Of a DNA stretch of 16,826 nt, positions 1-7,013 are shown in pieces. The number at the start of each line of letters is the position of its first letter. Position 1 is the first letter of the stretch. The stretch comes from CAMBRQ01 sp945870325 (lineage in GTDB: Bacteria; Bacillota; Clostridia; Lachnospirales; Lachnospiraceae), in the NCBI RefSeq assembly GCF_050313795.1, contig NZ_JBNPMC010000058.1:1-16826 (forward strand), given 5' to 3'. The position numbers and the translations under genes are program-made. Under the pieces are notes generated by a model. That model did not search any database, was not told where the DNA came from, and saw only the letters and a list, made by a program, of their open reading frames with translations.

Positions 1-20
1 ATTAATTCCCCCACTTCCCC

Positions 21-49
21 TTGTAGTAAACCCATTTTAGTGTTATGAT
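21..49 (+). promoter_or_regulatory. Predicted sigma-A promoter of the folate operon
   Basis: A TTGTAG -35 box (21-26) lies 17 nt before a TATGAT -10 box (44-49), which is preceded by TG at 41-42 and so is an extended -10. Transcription would begin near 56, about 35 nt before the folC start. That leader is too short for a folate riboswitch. The folate genes follow on the same strand without a convincing terminator, so this is probably the main operon promoter. Confidence 0.6.
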
Positions 50-90
50 TGACAACAGTGAAAATAAAATAAAGAAAGGAAACGAAGAAC

Positions 91-1383
91 GTGACCTATA
101 AAGAAGCAAGGGTATATTTGGACAAAGTGTCGAAATACGGAAGTGTACTTGGTTTGGATACGATTCGGGCGCTGTTGTGCGAACTTGGGAATCCTCAGGA
201 AAGTCTTAAGTTCATACATATTGCCGGCACGAACGGAAAGGGATCTGTACTTGCATACACTTCTACCATATTAAGCGAGGCAGGATACCGAACCGGACGA
301 TACGTATCGCCAACAGTGGTTTCCTATCTGGAACGCATTCAGGTGGATGGAGAATGGATCCCGGAAGATGCGTTTGCCAGACTGACAGAGATTGTTCAGA
401 AAGCTATTGCGCGCATGGAGGCAGCCGGAAAGCCAAGCCCGACTGTATTTGAAGTGGAAACAGCAATAGCCTTTTTATATTTCAGAGAAACGAACTGTGA
501 TATCGTCGTCCTTGAGTGTGGACTCGGTGGGGAACTGGACGCTACGAATATCATAGAGAATACTGTATGCGCAGTATTTACATCAATCAGCCGTGATCAC
601 CTTGGAATTCTCGGCAATACTTTGGAGGAGATTGCACAGACGAAATCCGGAATTATCAAGCCCGGATGTACGGTGATCACTACAACGCAGCAGCCGGAGG
701 TTATGCAGGTATTGAAGGACCGTGCCAAACGCCTGTCTTGTCCTCTCTTTGTTGCAGATAAACAGTACGCGACGGTCTCTCAGGAAGGTTTTGCGGGACA
801 GACTATTTCTTATAAAGATTACGAGAAATTCCACTGTCCTCTTGCCGGGCGGTATCAACTAGATAACGCAGTGCTTGCACTTGAGATTATGCGAATTCTT
901 CCCACACTTGGATATCCGCTGTCTCAGGAATCTATCCGCTTAGGCTTGGAGAAAACGGCATGGCCCGGCCGGTTCACCTGCCTGATGAAAAAGCCGCTCT
1001 TCTTCATCGACGGTGCGCACAATGAAGATGCGGCCAGAAGACTCAGAGAATCTGTTGAAACATATTTTCCAGGGAAACGGCTCATATTTATCATGGGTGT
1101 TTTTCGAGACAAAGAATACGAAAAGATTGCTGCCATTATGGCACCGCTAGCTAAGTCCGTGTATACCGTGAACCTTCCGGATGAAAACCGGACACTTCCG
1201 GCAGAGGAATTGACTCGAGTCATGCAGCACTACTGTCCGGGAGATGTGCCGGTACAGTCAGAACAGAGTATTCAAGGAGCCGTGCATCATGCATTATCAG
1301 AAGCAGGCAGCGAAGATATTATTCTTTCGTTCGGCTCTCTCTCCTACCTGGGACAGATTATGGAAACCGTCAGCAAATGCTAA
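91..1383 (+). CDS. folC: Bifunctional dihydrofolate/folylpolyglutamate synthase
   Basis: This ATP-dependent Mur-ligase-family enzyme adds glutamate to folates and, in most bacteria, first joins glutamate to dihydropteroate. It is cytosolic. The 430-residue length is normal for FolC. Visible motifs are the P-loop GTNGKGS (residues 46-52), the GLGGELDATN block (144-153), the SRDHLGILG segment (167-175) followed by the conserved lysine of AQTKSG (K185, the position carbamylated in this superfamily), GRYQLDNA (253-260) and DGAHN (307-311). The start is GTG, preceded by AAAGGA at 75-80 with 10 nt spacing. It is the first gene of the folate operon, 49 nt before folE. MurC-F enzymes share the fold, but the order of motifs and the operon favour FolC. 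Confidence 0.95.
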   Translation: MTYKEARVYLDKVSKYGSVLGLDTIRALLCELGNPQESLKFIHIAGTNGKGSVLAYTSTILSEAGYRTGRYVSPTVVSYLERIQVDGEWIPEDAFARLTEIVQKAIARMEAAGKPSPTVFEVETAIAFLYFRETNCDIVVLECGLGGELDATNIIENTVCAVFTSISRDHLGILGNTLEEIAQTKSGIIKPGCTVITTTQQPEVMQVLKDRAKRLSCPLFVADKQYATVSQEGFAGQTISYKDYEKFHCPLAGRYQLDNAVLALEIMRILPTLGYPLSQESIRLGLEKTAWPGRFTCLMKKPLFFIDGAHNEDAARRLRESVETYFPGKRLIFIMGVFRDKEYEKIAAIMAPLAKSVYTVNLPDENRTLPAEELTRVMQHYCPGDVPVQSEQSIQGAVHHALSEAGSEDIILSFGSLSYLGQIMETVSKC

Positions 1384-1432
1384 AATAAGTATCGCATTTA
1401 TAAAACAGATACATAGAAAAGGATATAGAATT

Positions 1433-1990
1433 ATGATAGATCAAGAAAAAATCAAACAAGCCGTCCGTCTTCTGTTAGAAGGCATGGGGGAAGACGTAAC
1501 CCGCGAGGGTCTGATAGAGACTCCTGACCGGATTGCACGAATGTATGAAGAGATATACAGTGGCATGAAAGAAGATGCTGCCACACACCTAAGCAAAGTA
1601 TTCCATGTAGACAGCAGTGAGATGGTAATTGAAAAAGACATCACCTTCTATTCTACTTGCGAACATCATATGCTGCCATTTTACGGGAAGGTACATATTG
1701 CCTACATTCCTGACGGAAAAGTTGTAGGCTTAAGCAAACTTGCCCGCACAGTAGAAGTATTTGCAAGACGACTGCAATTACAGGAACAATTAACCGGACA
1801 GATTGCGGATGCACTTATGACGCATATGCAGCCCAAAGGTGTCATGGTCATGGTTGAGGCAGAACATATGTGTATGACCATGCGCGGAATCAAGAAACCA
1901 GGAAGCCAGACGGTAACCGTTGCGCGCCGGGGTGAGTTCGAGACGAATCCTGCGCTGGAAGAACGTTTCTTCCGGATGCTGGGGAGATAA
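1433..1990 (+). CDS. folE: GTP cyclohydrolase I
   Basis: FolE converts GTP to 7,8-dihydroneopterin triphosphate, the first step of pterin synthesis. The 185-residue product starts at the ATG at 1433, which has AAAAGGA at 1417-1423 (9 nt spacing). The open frame runs on upstream to 1244, but that stretch overlaps folC and does not resemble the family. The zinc ligands are visible: C76 and H79 in the STCEHHMLPFYGK motif, and C147 in the HMCMTMRG motif; their 71-residue separation matches the E. coli enzyme (Cys110/Cys181). The SKLARTVEVFARRLQ helix (101-115) is also typical. The stop codon shares one base with the start of the downstream HD gene, suggesting coupled translation. Confidence 0.96.
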   Translation: MIDQEKIKQAVRLLLEGMGEDVTREGLIETPDRIARMYEEIYSGMKEDAATHLSKVFHVDSSEMVIEKDITFYSTCEHHMLPFYGKVHIAYIPDGKVVGLSKLARTVEVFARRLQLQEQLTGQIADALMTHMQPKGVMVMVEAEHMCMTMRGIKKPGSQTVTVARRGEFETNPALEERFFRMLGR

Positions 1991-2502
1991 TGAATCAAAT
2001 GGAGAACACGATGTTAAGAATTTCCTATATCTGCAAACATCCCCTGTACCTTTCTTCTTACCAGAGGCTGCAGGAACTGGAACGCGAACGCATCTTCTGC
2101 TGCCATCAGATGAATCATCTGCTGGATGTAGCCAGAATCGCTTACATTCTGAACCTGGAAAGAGGACTGGGAATTTCCAAAGAAGTCATCTATGCAGCGG
2201 CAATTCTGCATGACATCGGGAAAGGCAGGCAATATGAGTCGGGAATCCCACATGAACTTGCAAGTGCCGATATTGCCGAACAGATACTTGCTGATCTACC
2301 GAAGGAGCTTATGTTTACTTCGGATGAAAATGAACAGATTCTTACGGCAATCCGCGGACACCGGAGACTTCGCAAGAGCGCCCAACCGCTGGAAGCACTG
2401 TTGTATGAAAGCGACAAAGCCTCCCGCTCCTGTTTCGCCTGTCCGGCAGAAACGGACTGTAACTGGAGCACTGAAAAAAAGAATATGGAGATTAGAATAT
2501 GA
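1990..2502 (+). CDS. HD-domain phosphohydrolase in the folate operon
   Basis: This is a 170-residue HD-superfamily protein, predicted to be a metal-dependent phosphohydrolase. Likely metal ligands are H39 or H43, the H74-D75 doublet in AAILHDIGKG, H88, H124 and D142 (ESDKASR). A cysteine cluster follows at C148, C151 and C157 near the C-terminus, unusual for a small HD protein and possibly a metal site. It begins in a TAATG overlap with folE and ends in an ATGA overlap with folP, so it is tightly coupled to both. ATGs at 1999 and 2011 are alternative starts; the last has GGAGA 5 nt upstream, whereas GGGGAG sits only 3 nt before 1990. The substrate is unknown. Its position between FolE and the later pterin enzymes suggests, by inference only, action on dihydroneopterin triphosphate or a related nucleotide. 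Confidence 0.85.
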   Translation: MNQMENTMLRISYICKHPLYLSSYQRLQELERERIFCCHQMNHLLDVARIAYILNLERGLGISKEVIYAAAILHDIGKGRQYESGIPHELASADIAEQILADLPKELMFTSDENEQILTAIRGHRRLRKSAQPLEALLYESDKASRSCFACPAETDCNWSTEKKNMEIRI

Positions 2503-3323
2503 TAATTGGCAAAAAAGAATTCGACACACAGAAACACACTTATATTATGGGAATCCTGAATGTAACACCGGATTCTTTCTCAGATGGCGGCAGATTCCAG
2601 AATCTGGACGCGGCCCTGGCTCATGCTGAGGAAATGGTTGCTGACGGCGCTGATATCCTGGACGTAGGCGGCGAGTCCACAAGACCCGGACATGTGCAGA
2701 TTACCGATGAAGAAGAGACCCTGCGTGTCGTACCTGTCATTGAAAAATTAAAACAGGAATTCGATATCCCGGTATCCATTGATACCTACAAAAGTTCCGT
2801 AGCCGAGGCTGCACTTCAGGCAGGTGCAGATCTTGTCAACGATATCTGGGGATTAAAATACGATGATCGTATGGCATCTCTAATCGCAAAACATGATGCG
2901 ACCTGCTGCCTGATGCATAACCGTAACGAAGCGATTTATCAGGATTTTCTTGCAGATTTCATGGATGATATGCGTGGATGTATCCGCATTGCCAAAGAAG
3001 CCGGAATCAAAGACGAGAAGATCATCCTTGATCCAGGCGTAGGATTCGGCAAGAATTATGAGATGAATCTGGAGATTATCCGTGAAGTCGGCAGGATGCA
3101 GGAACTGGGGTATCCAATTCTTCTTGGAACCTCCCGTAAATCTGTCATCGGACTGACTCTTGATCTTCCTTCCGACCAGCGCGAAGAAGGGACACTCGCA
3201 ACTACAGTCTACGGCATGATGAACGGATGCTCTTTTGTCAGAGTTCATGATGTCAAGGCAAACCGCCGGGCAATTGATATGATGGAAGCAATCCTACGAG
3301 AGCATACAGTCGCATCTATATAA
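2499..3323 (+). CDS. folP: Dihydropteroate synthase
   Basis: FolP condenses 6-hydroxymethyl-7,8-dihydropterin pyrophosphate with p-aminobenzoate to give dihydropteroate and is the target of sulfonamides. The 274-residue TIM-barrel protein has both family signatures: MGILNVTPDSFSDGG (17-31) and DGADILDVGGESTRPG (49-64). It also has SIDTYKS (93-99), the VNDIWG strand (113-118), DPGVGFGK (178-185) and LGTSRKS (209-215). The sulfonamide-contact loops look wild type, with no insertion after the SFSDGG or STRPG loops. The ATG overlaps the upstream stop by 4 nt and has GGAG at 2487-2490 with 8 nt spacing. An 80-nt gap separates it from the folB/folK fusion. Confidence 0.97.
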   Translation: MIIGKKEFDTQKHTYIMGILNVTPDSFSDGGRFQNLDAALAHAEEMVADGADILDVGGESTRPGHVQITDEEETLRVVPVIEKLKQEFDIPVSIDTYKSSVAEAALQAGADLVNDIWGLKYDDRMASLIAKHDATCCLMHNRNEAIYQDFLADFMDDMRGCIRIAKEAGIKDEKIILDPGVGFGKNYEMNLEIIREVGRMQELGYPILLGTSRKSVIGLTLDLPSDQREEGTLATTVYGMMNGCSFVRVHDVKANRRAIDMMEAILREHTVASI

Positions 3324-3331
3324 AGCAAAAC

Positions 3332-3356
3332 ATGTATTTACTTTGATTAAATACAT
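3332..3356. repeat. Perfect 9-bp inverted repeat between folP and folBK
   Basis: ATGTATTTA (3332-3340) and TAAATACAT (3348-3356) are exact reverse complements separated by 7 nt. No T-run follows, and the stem is AT-only apart from one G-C pair, so it is a poor terminator. A TATAAT hexamer (3372-3377) lies just downstream but has no good -35 box at normal spacing. The site could be an operator or a weak RNA hairpin affecting expression of the last folate gene. Confidence 0.4.
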
Positions 3357-3403
3357 AAGAATGTTCTACTATATAATATTTTCAAATACAAAGGAAAGAT
3401 ATT

Positions 3404-4216
3404 ATGGATAAAATTAAGATACAGAATTTAGAAGTCTTCGCTAATCATGGCGTTTTCCCTGAAGAAAATGTACTGGGACAGAAATTTATCGTCTCGGCAA
3501 CCCTCTATACCGACACGCGGACAGCCGGGAAGACAGACGATCTGACCGCTTCCATCCATTACGGAGAAGTCAGCCAGTTTATTGATCATTTCTTAAAAGA
3601 GCATACGTACAAACTTCTTGAACGTATCGCAGAAAGCCTGGCGGAAACATTACTTCTACAGACACCAGGACTAGAAAAGATACAGTTAGAGATAAAAAAA
3701 CCATGGGCACCTGTTGGCCTTCCCCTGGAGACCGTCTCTGTTGAGATCGAACGTGGCTGGCATACAGCCTATATCGCACTCGGCTCTAATATAGGCGATA
3801 AAGAGCAGTATCTGAATCAGGCTGTAAAGTCCCTGGACGAGACTCCCTGCTGCAAAGTAACCAAAGTCTCCTCGTTCCTTGTGACACCTCCTTACGGCGT
3901 CACCGATCAGGATGATTTCCTGAACGCCTGCCTGGAACTTCGCACATTACTGCCGCCACGAGAACTGCTTGAAGAACTTCATCGAATCGAAAAAGAAGCT
4001 GGACGTGAACGCATCATCCACTGGGGTCCAAGAACTCTGGATCTGGATATCATATTCTATGATGATCTGATTCTACACGAAGAAGACTTTTGTATTCCTC
4101 ATGTAGAGGTACAGAAACGTGACTTTGTACTGAAGCCACTTCATGAGATTGCACCTTATAAACACCATCCCTGCAGCCATAAAACGGTGCGGGAGATGCT
4201 TGAGGAACTTAAGTAG
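3404..4216 (+). CDS. folBK: Dihydroneopterin aldolase / HPPK fusion (FolB-FolK)
   Basis: This fused protein supplies two successive steps: FolB splits dihydroneopterin to 6-hydroxymethyldihydropterin and glycolaldehyde, and FolK pyrophosphorylates the pterin for FolP. Residues 1 to about 118 are FolB, with E22, Y53 (HYGEV), E73 (LLERIAE) and K99 (KKPWAPVGLP) at expected active-site positions. Residues from about 122 to 270 are FolK: YIALGSNIGDK (123-133), GPRTLDLDI (208-216) with Mg-binding D213 and D215, and IPHVEVQKRDFVLKPL (231-246). The ATG has AAGGAA at 3391-3396. It is the last gene of the plus-strand operon; a strong hairpin begins 21 nt after the stop. FolB-FolK fusions are known in several Firmicutes. 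No folA is present in the window. Confidence 0.95.
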   Translation: MDKIKIQNLEVFANHGVFPEENVLGQKFIVSATLYTDTRTAGKTDDLTASIHYGEVSQFIDHFLKEHTYKLLERIAESLAETLLLQTPGLEKIQLEIKKPWAPVGLPLETVSVEIERGWHTAYIALGSNIGDKEQYLNQAVKSLDETPCCKVTKVSSFLVTPPYGVTDQDDFLNACLELRTLLPPRELLEELHRIEKEAGRERIIHWGPRTLDLDIIFYDDLILHEEDFCIPHVEVQKRDFVLKPLHEIAPYKHHPCSHKTVREMLEELK

Positions 4217-4237
4217 GTACACCCCTTTTGTTAACTT

Positions 4238-4270
4238 GGGACGTAGTAAAGTTGCACTTTACTACGTCCC
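4238..4270. terminator. 15-bp perfect hairpin between convergent genes
   Basis: GGGACGTAGTAAAGT (4238-4252) and ACTTTACTACGTCCC (4256-4270) are exact reverse complements around a 3-nt loop TGC. The second arm ends at the base next to the stop codon of the minus-strand phosphoesterase gene (4271-4273). The folBK stop is 21 nt away on the other side. Its place between convergent genes suggests a bidirectional terminator or mRNA 3' stabiliser, but there is no T-run on either side, so it is not a canonical intrinsic terminator. Confidence 0.5.
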
Positions 4271-4888
4271 CTATATATGCTCTCTGATATTTTCATCTTC
4301 ATAATCGAACACACATCTTTCAAATGCATTGATCACATGCGTATCCTGATATTTATCATACCTCTTATGCTTTCTTCCATACGACATATGAACATGTCCA
4401 TGCAAAAAGAACCTTGGCCGGTACTTCTCAAGCAATGAAAGAAACACCTTGAATCCCTGATGTGGCAGATTCATCCCATCATTCAACTGATATGCCGGAG
4501 CATGGGTAACCAGAATATCGAACCCTCTGTGCCTCAGTAACTGAAACCAAAGTTTCCTGACTCTTGTCTTCATCTCCCATTCTGTATACTGATGATCGCC
4601 GCCACAATAACGCATAGATCCTCCAAGTCCCAGAATCCTGACTCCCTGATGCACATATATCTTATCTTCAATACAGATACATCCATCCGGATGTATCTGC
4701 TTATACTTATCATCATGATTGCCATGCACATATAGGATAGGTACTGATGTAAATGTTGCCAGAAAAGAAAGATATCTTGGATCTAAATCGCCGCAGGAGA
4801 TGATCAAGTCTATTCCCTTAAGCTTACTCTTATCAAAATGATCCCACAGATAACCGGACTCTTCATCTGCAATCGCAAGTATTTTCAT
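4271..4888 (-). CDS. Metallophosphoesterase family protein
   Basis: This 205-residue calcineurin-like phosphoesterase presumably hydrolyses a phosphomonoester or phosphodiester in the cytosol; the substrate cannot be read from sequence. The core motifs are present in order: an N-terminal metal motif in MKILAIADEES, GDLD (33-36), GNHDD (56-60), THAP (128-131) and GHVH (164-167). The first motif is normally D-x-H, but here D8 is followed by E9-E10, so the usual histidine is replaced by glutamate. There is no signal peptide. It starts 8 nt after the stop of the BMP-domain gene, with a weak GGA as ribosome binding site, and is probably translated as the second gene of that operon. The pairing suggests related functions. 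Confidence 0.85.
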   Translation of the reverse strand: MKILAIADEESGYLWDHFDKSKLKGIDLIISCGDLDPRYLSFLATFTSVPILYVHGNHDDKYKQIHPDGCICIEDKIYVHQGVRILGLGGSMRYCGGDHQYTEWEMKTRVRKLWFQLLRHRGFDILVTHAPAYQLNDGMNLPHQGFKVFLSLLEKYRPRFFLHGHVHMSYGRKHKRYDKYQDTHVINAFERCVFDYEDENIREHI

Positions 4889-4896
4889 AGATCCAT

Positions 4897-6807
4897 TTAA
4901 CCCTTCTTCTTATCTATTCCCTGTTGCCATACAACGGGCTTCGACTGTTCGTTCAACTCATCTTCTTTTGGAATGCTTCCAATTACATTCTCAGCCAGCC
5001 AATCCATCGTAACAATCTCTTCCGGAGAGAGGCTTCTTCCCGGATCACTCTGAATCATGCCATTCTGAGAATAAAGTACTCCTGAAAATGGATTGAATTT
5101 GCCTGTGCTGATTGTATCTTTCAAAAGTTCTACCAGCCTCTTAGTTCCAATCGGCAGATTCTGAGAACAGATAACGTCAACCACGCCTGCAGACATTCCC
5201 CACCAATAATTAATCGCTTTATTAGAAGACGGATCATCATCATACTTCCAGGTGCCATCCATAATTGTACGTATCAACTGCTCATAGAACTTACCCCAAT
5301 GCCACAACGGCATAGCAAGGCTTCTGACTACTTCCCCATCCAGACGATAGATTCCAAAATTACGTGATGCATCTTCCGGGATTACCATATCTTTTCCAGA
5401 GATACAAACCGCCTGGCTGTGTCTAACATTCTCTACAACATTGCAATCCTTTCTTGCTGTCCATTCCAGATACACTTCCGCTCTCGGATTGATCATCTTT
5501 GCGCCCAACGCAAATGCATTGATATTCGCAATTGATCCATAGATCGGATAATCTGCAATATATGCCAAACGATTATTCTCTGCCATCGCACCGGCAATTG
5601 CTCCCATCAGAAACTTCGCTTCATGCATACGTGCATAATAAGTCCTTATATAACGATGAGAAGTATTTACAGAACAATTCAATATCCGAATCTCCGGATT
5701 CGCAATCGCCGCCTTCACACTTGCCTGAACAAATGTAGGCGTTGTAGTAAATATAATGTTGCAGCCATTCTCAATAGCCTCCGTAATACACGCCTCAATA
5801 TTATCCAGAGTAACATTATCATAATATACTGTACTTACTTCATCCGGGAATGTCTGATCCAGATGCAGTCTTCCTAATTCATGAGCATACGTCCATGCAG
5901 ATGAACTTGGCGTCTTCTCATAGATGAATGCAACCTTAAGTTTCGGGCTTCCGGAAGGCAGGAGGCGGCTAAGAAGCGGCTTCTTCTCATTACTTGGATC
6001 CATCTTAAGTTCTACCTCTTCTCCTTCTCCCAGAAGTTTGAACTCCTCCCACGACTTCGTAATCAATTCCTTTAATTCTGTTGTTGTCTTCTCACTAATC
6101 TCCTCATATCCATATAGTGTAATAAACGAAAGGAAAGCATCTCCTACTGTAATAGATAGTTTTTCCTTATCCTTTGCTGTGTATTCCGCCTTGAATCTTG
6201 TATAGATCGAACTAAAACTCAGACGTTCATCTTCTGTCCACATTTCCTGCGGACCTTTTCCTACAGCCTCCTGTAATTTTTCAAAACTGCCTTCCTGCGA
6301 AAACCAGATATAATTAATCTTTGACAACTCATAGAAATCCAGGAATTCATAATATATCTTATTCTCTTTCTCATCCGTTCGTTTTGGGATAATACGGGTC
6401 ACTGTTCCAGGAACGGATACAACGCCAAAATACTTCATAACGCTGACACGCTTATTCCCCTCCTGAACGTAAAATTTATTCATATATTCATAAGCCTTGA
6501 TCGGCTCGCGGATTCCTTCTTTTATATGGCTGGTGCTAAGCTGAGCCCATTTCTGCGCAAACTCCGTATTCTCTCTTAATATCGGCATAAAATTCGCCGC
6601 AAATGCATTGCTTCTTCCACCAGTCTTAGTCCCCACGATCTGATCGATCGGAATCTGAACCAATCCTAAAGGCACTTCTGAAAAAGTTCCCTTTGTCGGA
6701 ATAATATCATCTAATACCTCCAAAGTTGGCGTAAGTCCGTGAAGCATCCGGTACTGGTATTCTTTTTTCCCTAACTTGCATGCTTTGGTATAATCGGTTA
6801 AAGCCAT
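4897..6807 (-). CDS. ParB/Srx-like + BMP substrate-binding-domain fusion, cytosolic
   Basis: This 636-residue protein has an unusual architecture. Residues about 45-140 resemble a ParB/sulfiredoxin-like domain: a VQIPIDQIVG strand, then IREPIKAYEYMNKFYVQEGN-KR with a GNKRVSVMKYFG box (117-128) like the G-x-x-R nucleotide-binding motif of that fold. A helical, charged linker follows (about 150-285). Residues about 289-545 resemble the BMP/Med family (PnrA/TmpC-like) of nucleoside-binding ABC proteins: KVAFIYEK, IIFTTTP, NCSVNTSHRYIRTYYARMHEAKFLMGAIAG region, NRLAYIADYPIYG and NAFALGA. BMP proteins are normally exported lipoproteins, but there is no signal peptide or lipobox and no transporter genes nearby. 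I infer a cytosolic nucleoside- or nucleotide-responsive protein rather than a transport component. The start has AGGAGG at 6813-6818, 5 nt upstream. A phosphoesterase follows in the operon. Confidence 0.75.
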   Translation of the reverse strand: MALTDYTKACKLGKKEYQYRMLHGLTPTLEVLDDIIPTKGTFSEVPLGLVQIPIDQIVGTKTGGRSNAFAANFMPILRENTEFAQKWAQLSTSHIKEGIREPIKAYEYMNKFYVQEGNKRVSVMKYFGVVSVPGTVTRIIPKRTDEKENKIYYEFLDFYELSKINYIWFSQEGSFEKLQEAVGKGPQEMWTEDERLSFSSIYTRFKAEYTAKDKEKLSITVGDAFLSFITLYGYEEISEKTTTELKELITKSWEEFKLLGEGEEVELKMDPSNEKKPLLSRLLPSGSPKLKVAFIYEKTPSSSAWTYAHELGRLHLDQTFPDEVSTVYYDNVTLDNIEACITEAIENGCNIIFTTTPTFVQASVKAAIANPEIRILNCSVNTSHRYIRTYYARMHEAKFLMGAIAGAMAENNRLAYIADYPIYGSIANINAFALGAKMINPRAEVYLEWTARKDCNVVENVRHSQAVCISGKDMVIPEDASRNFGIYRLDGEVVRSLAMPLWHWGKFYEQLIRTIMDGTWKYDDDPSSNKAINYWWGMSAGVVDVICSQNLPIGTKRLVELLKDTISTGKFNPFSGVLYSQNGMIQSDPGRSLSPEEIVTMDWLAENVIGSIPKEDELNEQSKPVVWQQGIDKKKG

Positions 6808-6847
6808 AAGCTCCTCCTTTAAACAAGAATTATCTCTTTACACAATT

Positions 6848-6876
6848 ATTATATCCAATTCCTGGGGTATCATCAA
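6848..6876 (-). promoter_or_regulatory. Predicted sigma-A promoter of the BMP/phosphoesterase operon
   Basis: On the minus strand TTGATG (6871-6876) is followed after 17 nt by a consensus TATAAT (6848-6853). Transcription would begin near 6841, leaving a leader of about 34 nt before the BMP-fusion ATG. Between this promoter and the terminator of the upstream rrf2 gene (6877-6970) I see nothing else beyond AT-rich sequence. Confidence 0.65.
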
Positions 6877-6970
6877 GCGCATATGTGCCTTGAATTTTCC
6901 AAGAAAATACTTTCATTTTATTGCAGATTAGATAAAAGTCCATCCTCCTACCATTTTATATAAAAGCATA

Positions 6971-7008
6971 AAAGAGACGGGAGAATTTGAAAAATCCCCC
7001 GTCCCCTC
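6971..7008 (-). terminator. Rho-independent terminator of the cysK-metY-rrf2 operon
   Basis: Read on the minus strand, GACGGGGGA (6995-7003) pairs with TCTCCCGTC (6976-6984), a 9-bp stem with one G-U pair that can extend through weaker pairs. It is followed by TCTTTTATGCTTTTA. It lies just after the rrf2 stop at 7014. Confidence 0.8.
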
Positions 7009-7013
7009 TATAC

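Noticed and set aside
50..90. Tetrahydrofolate riboswitch ahead of folC
   Set aside because: The leader from the predicted promoter is only about 35 nt, too short for that aptamer.
1244..1432. Upstream extension of the folE frame with an ATG at 1244
   Set aside because: It overlaps the end of folC, has no family similarity, and the ATG at 1433 has a good ribosome binding site and gives the usual FolE length.
4897..6807. Ordinary ABC-transporter lipoprotein
   Set aside because: There is no signal peptide or lipobox cysteine, a long extra N-terminal domain, and no permease or ATPase genes nearby.
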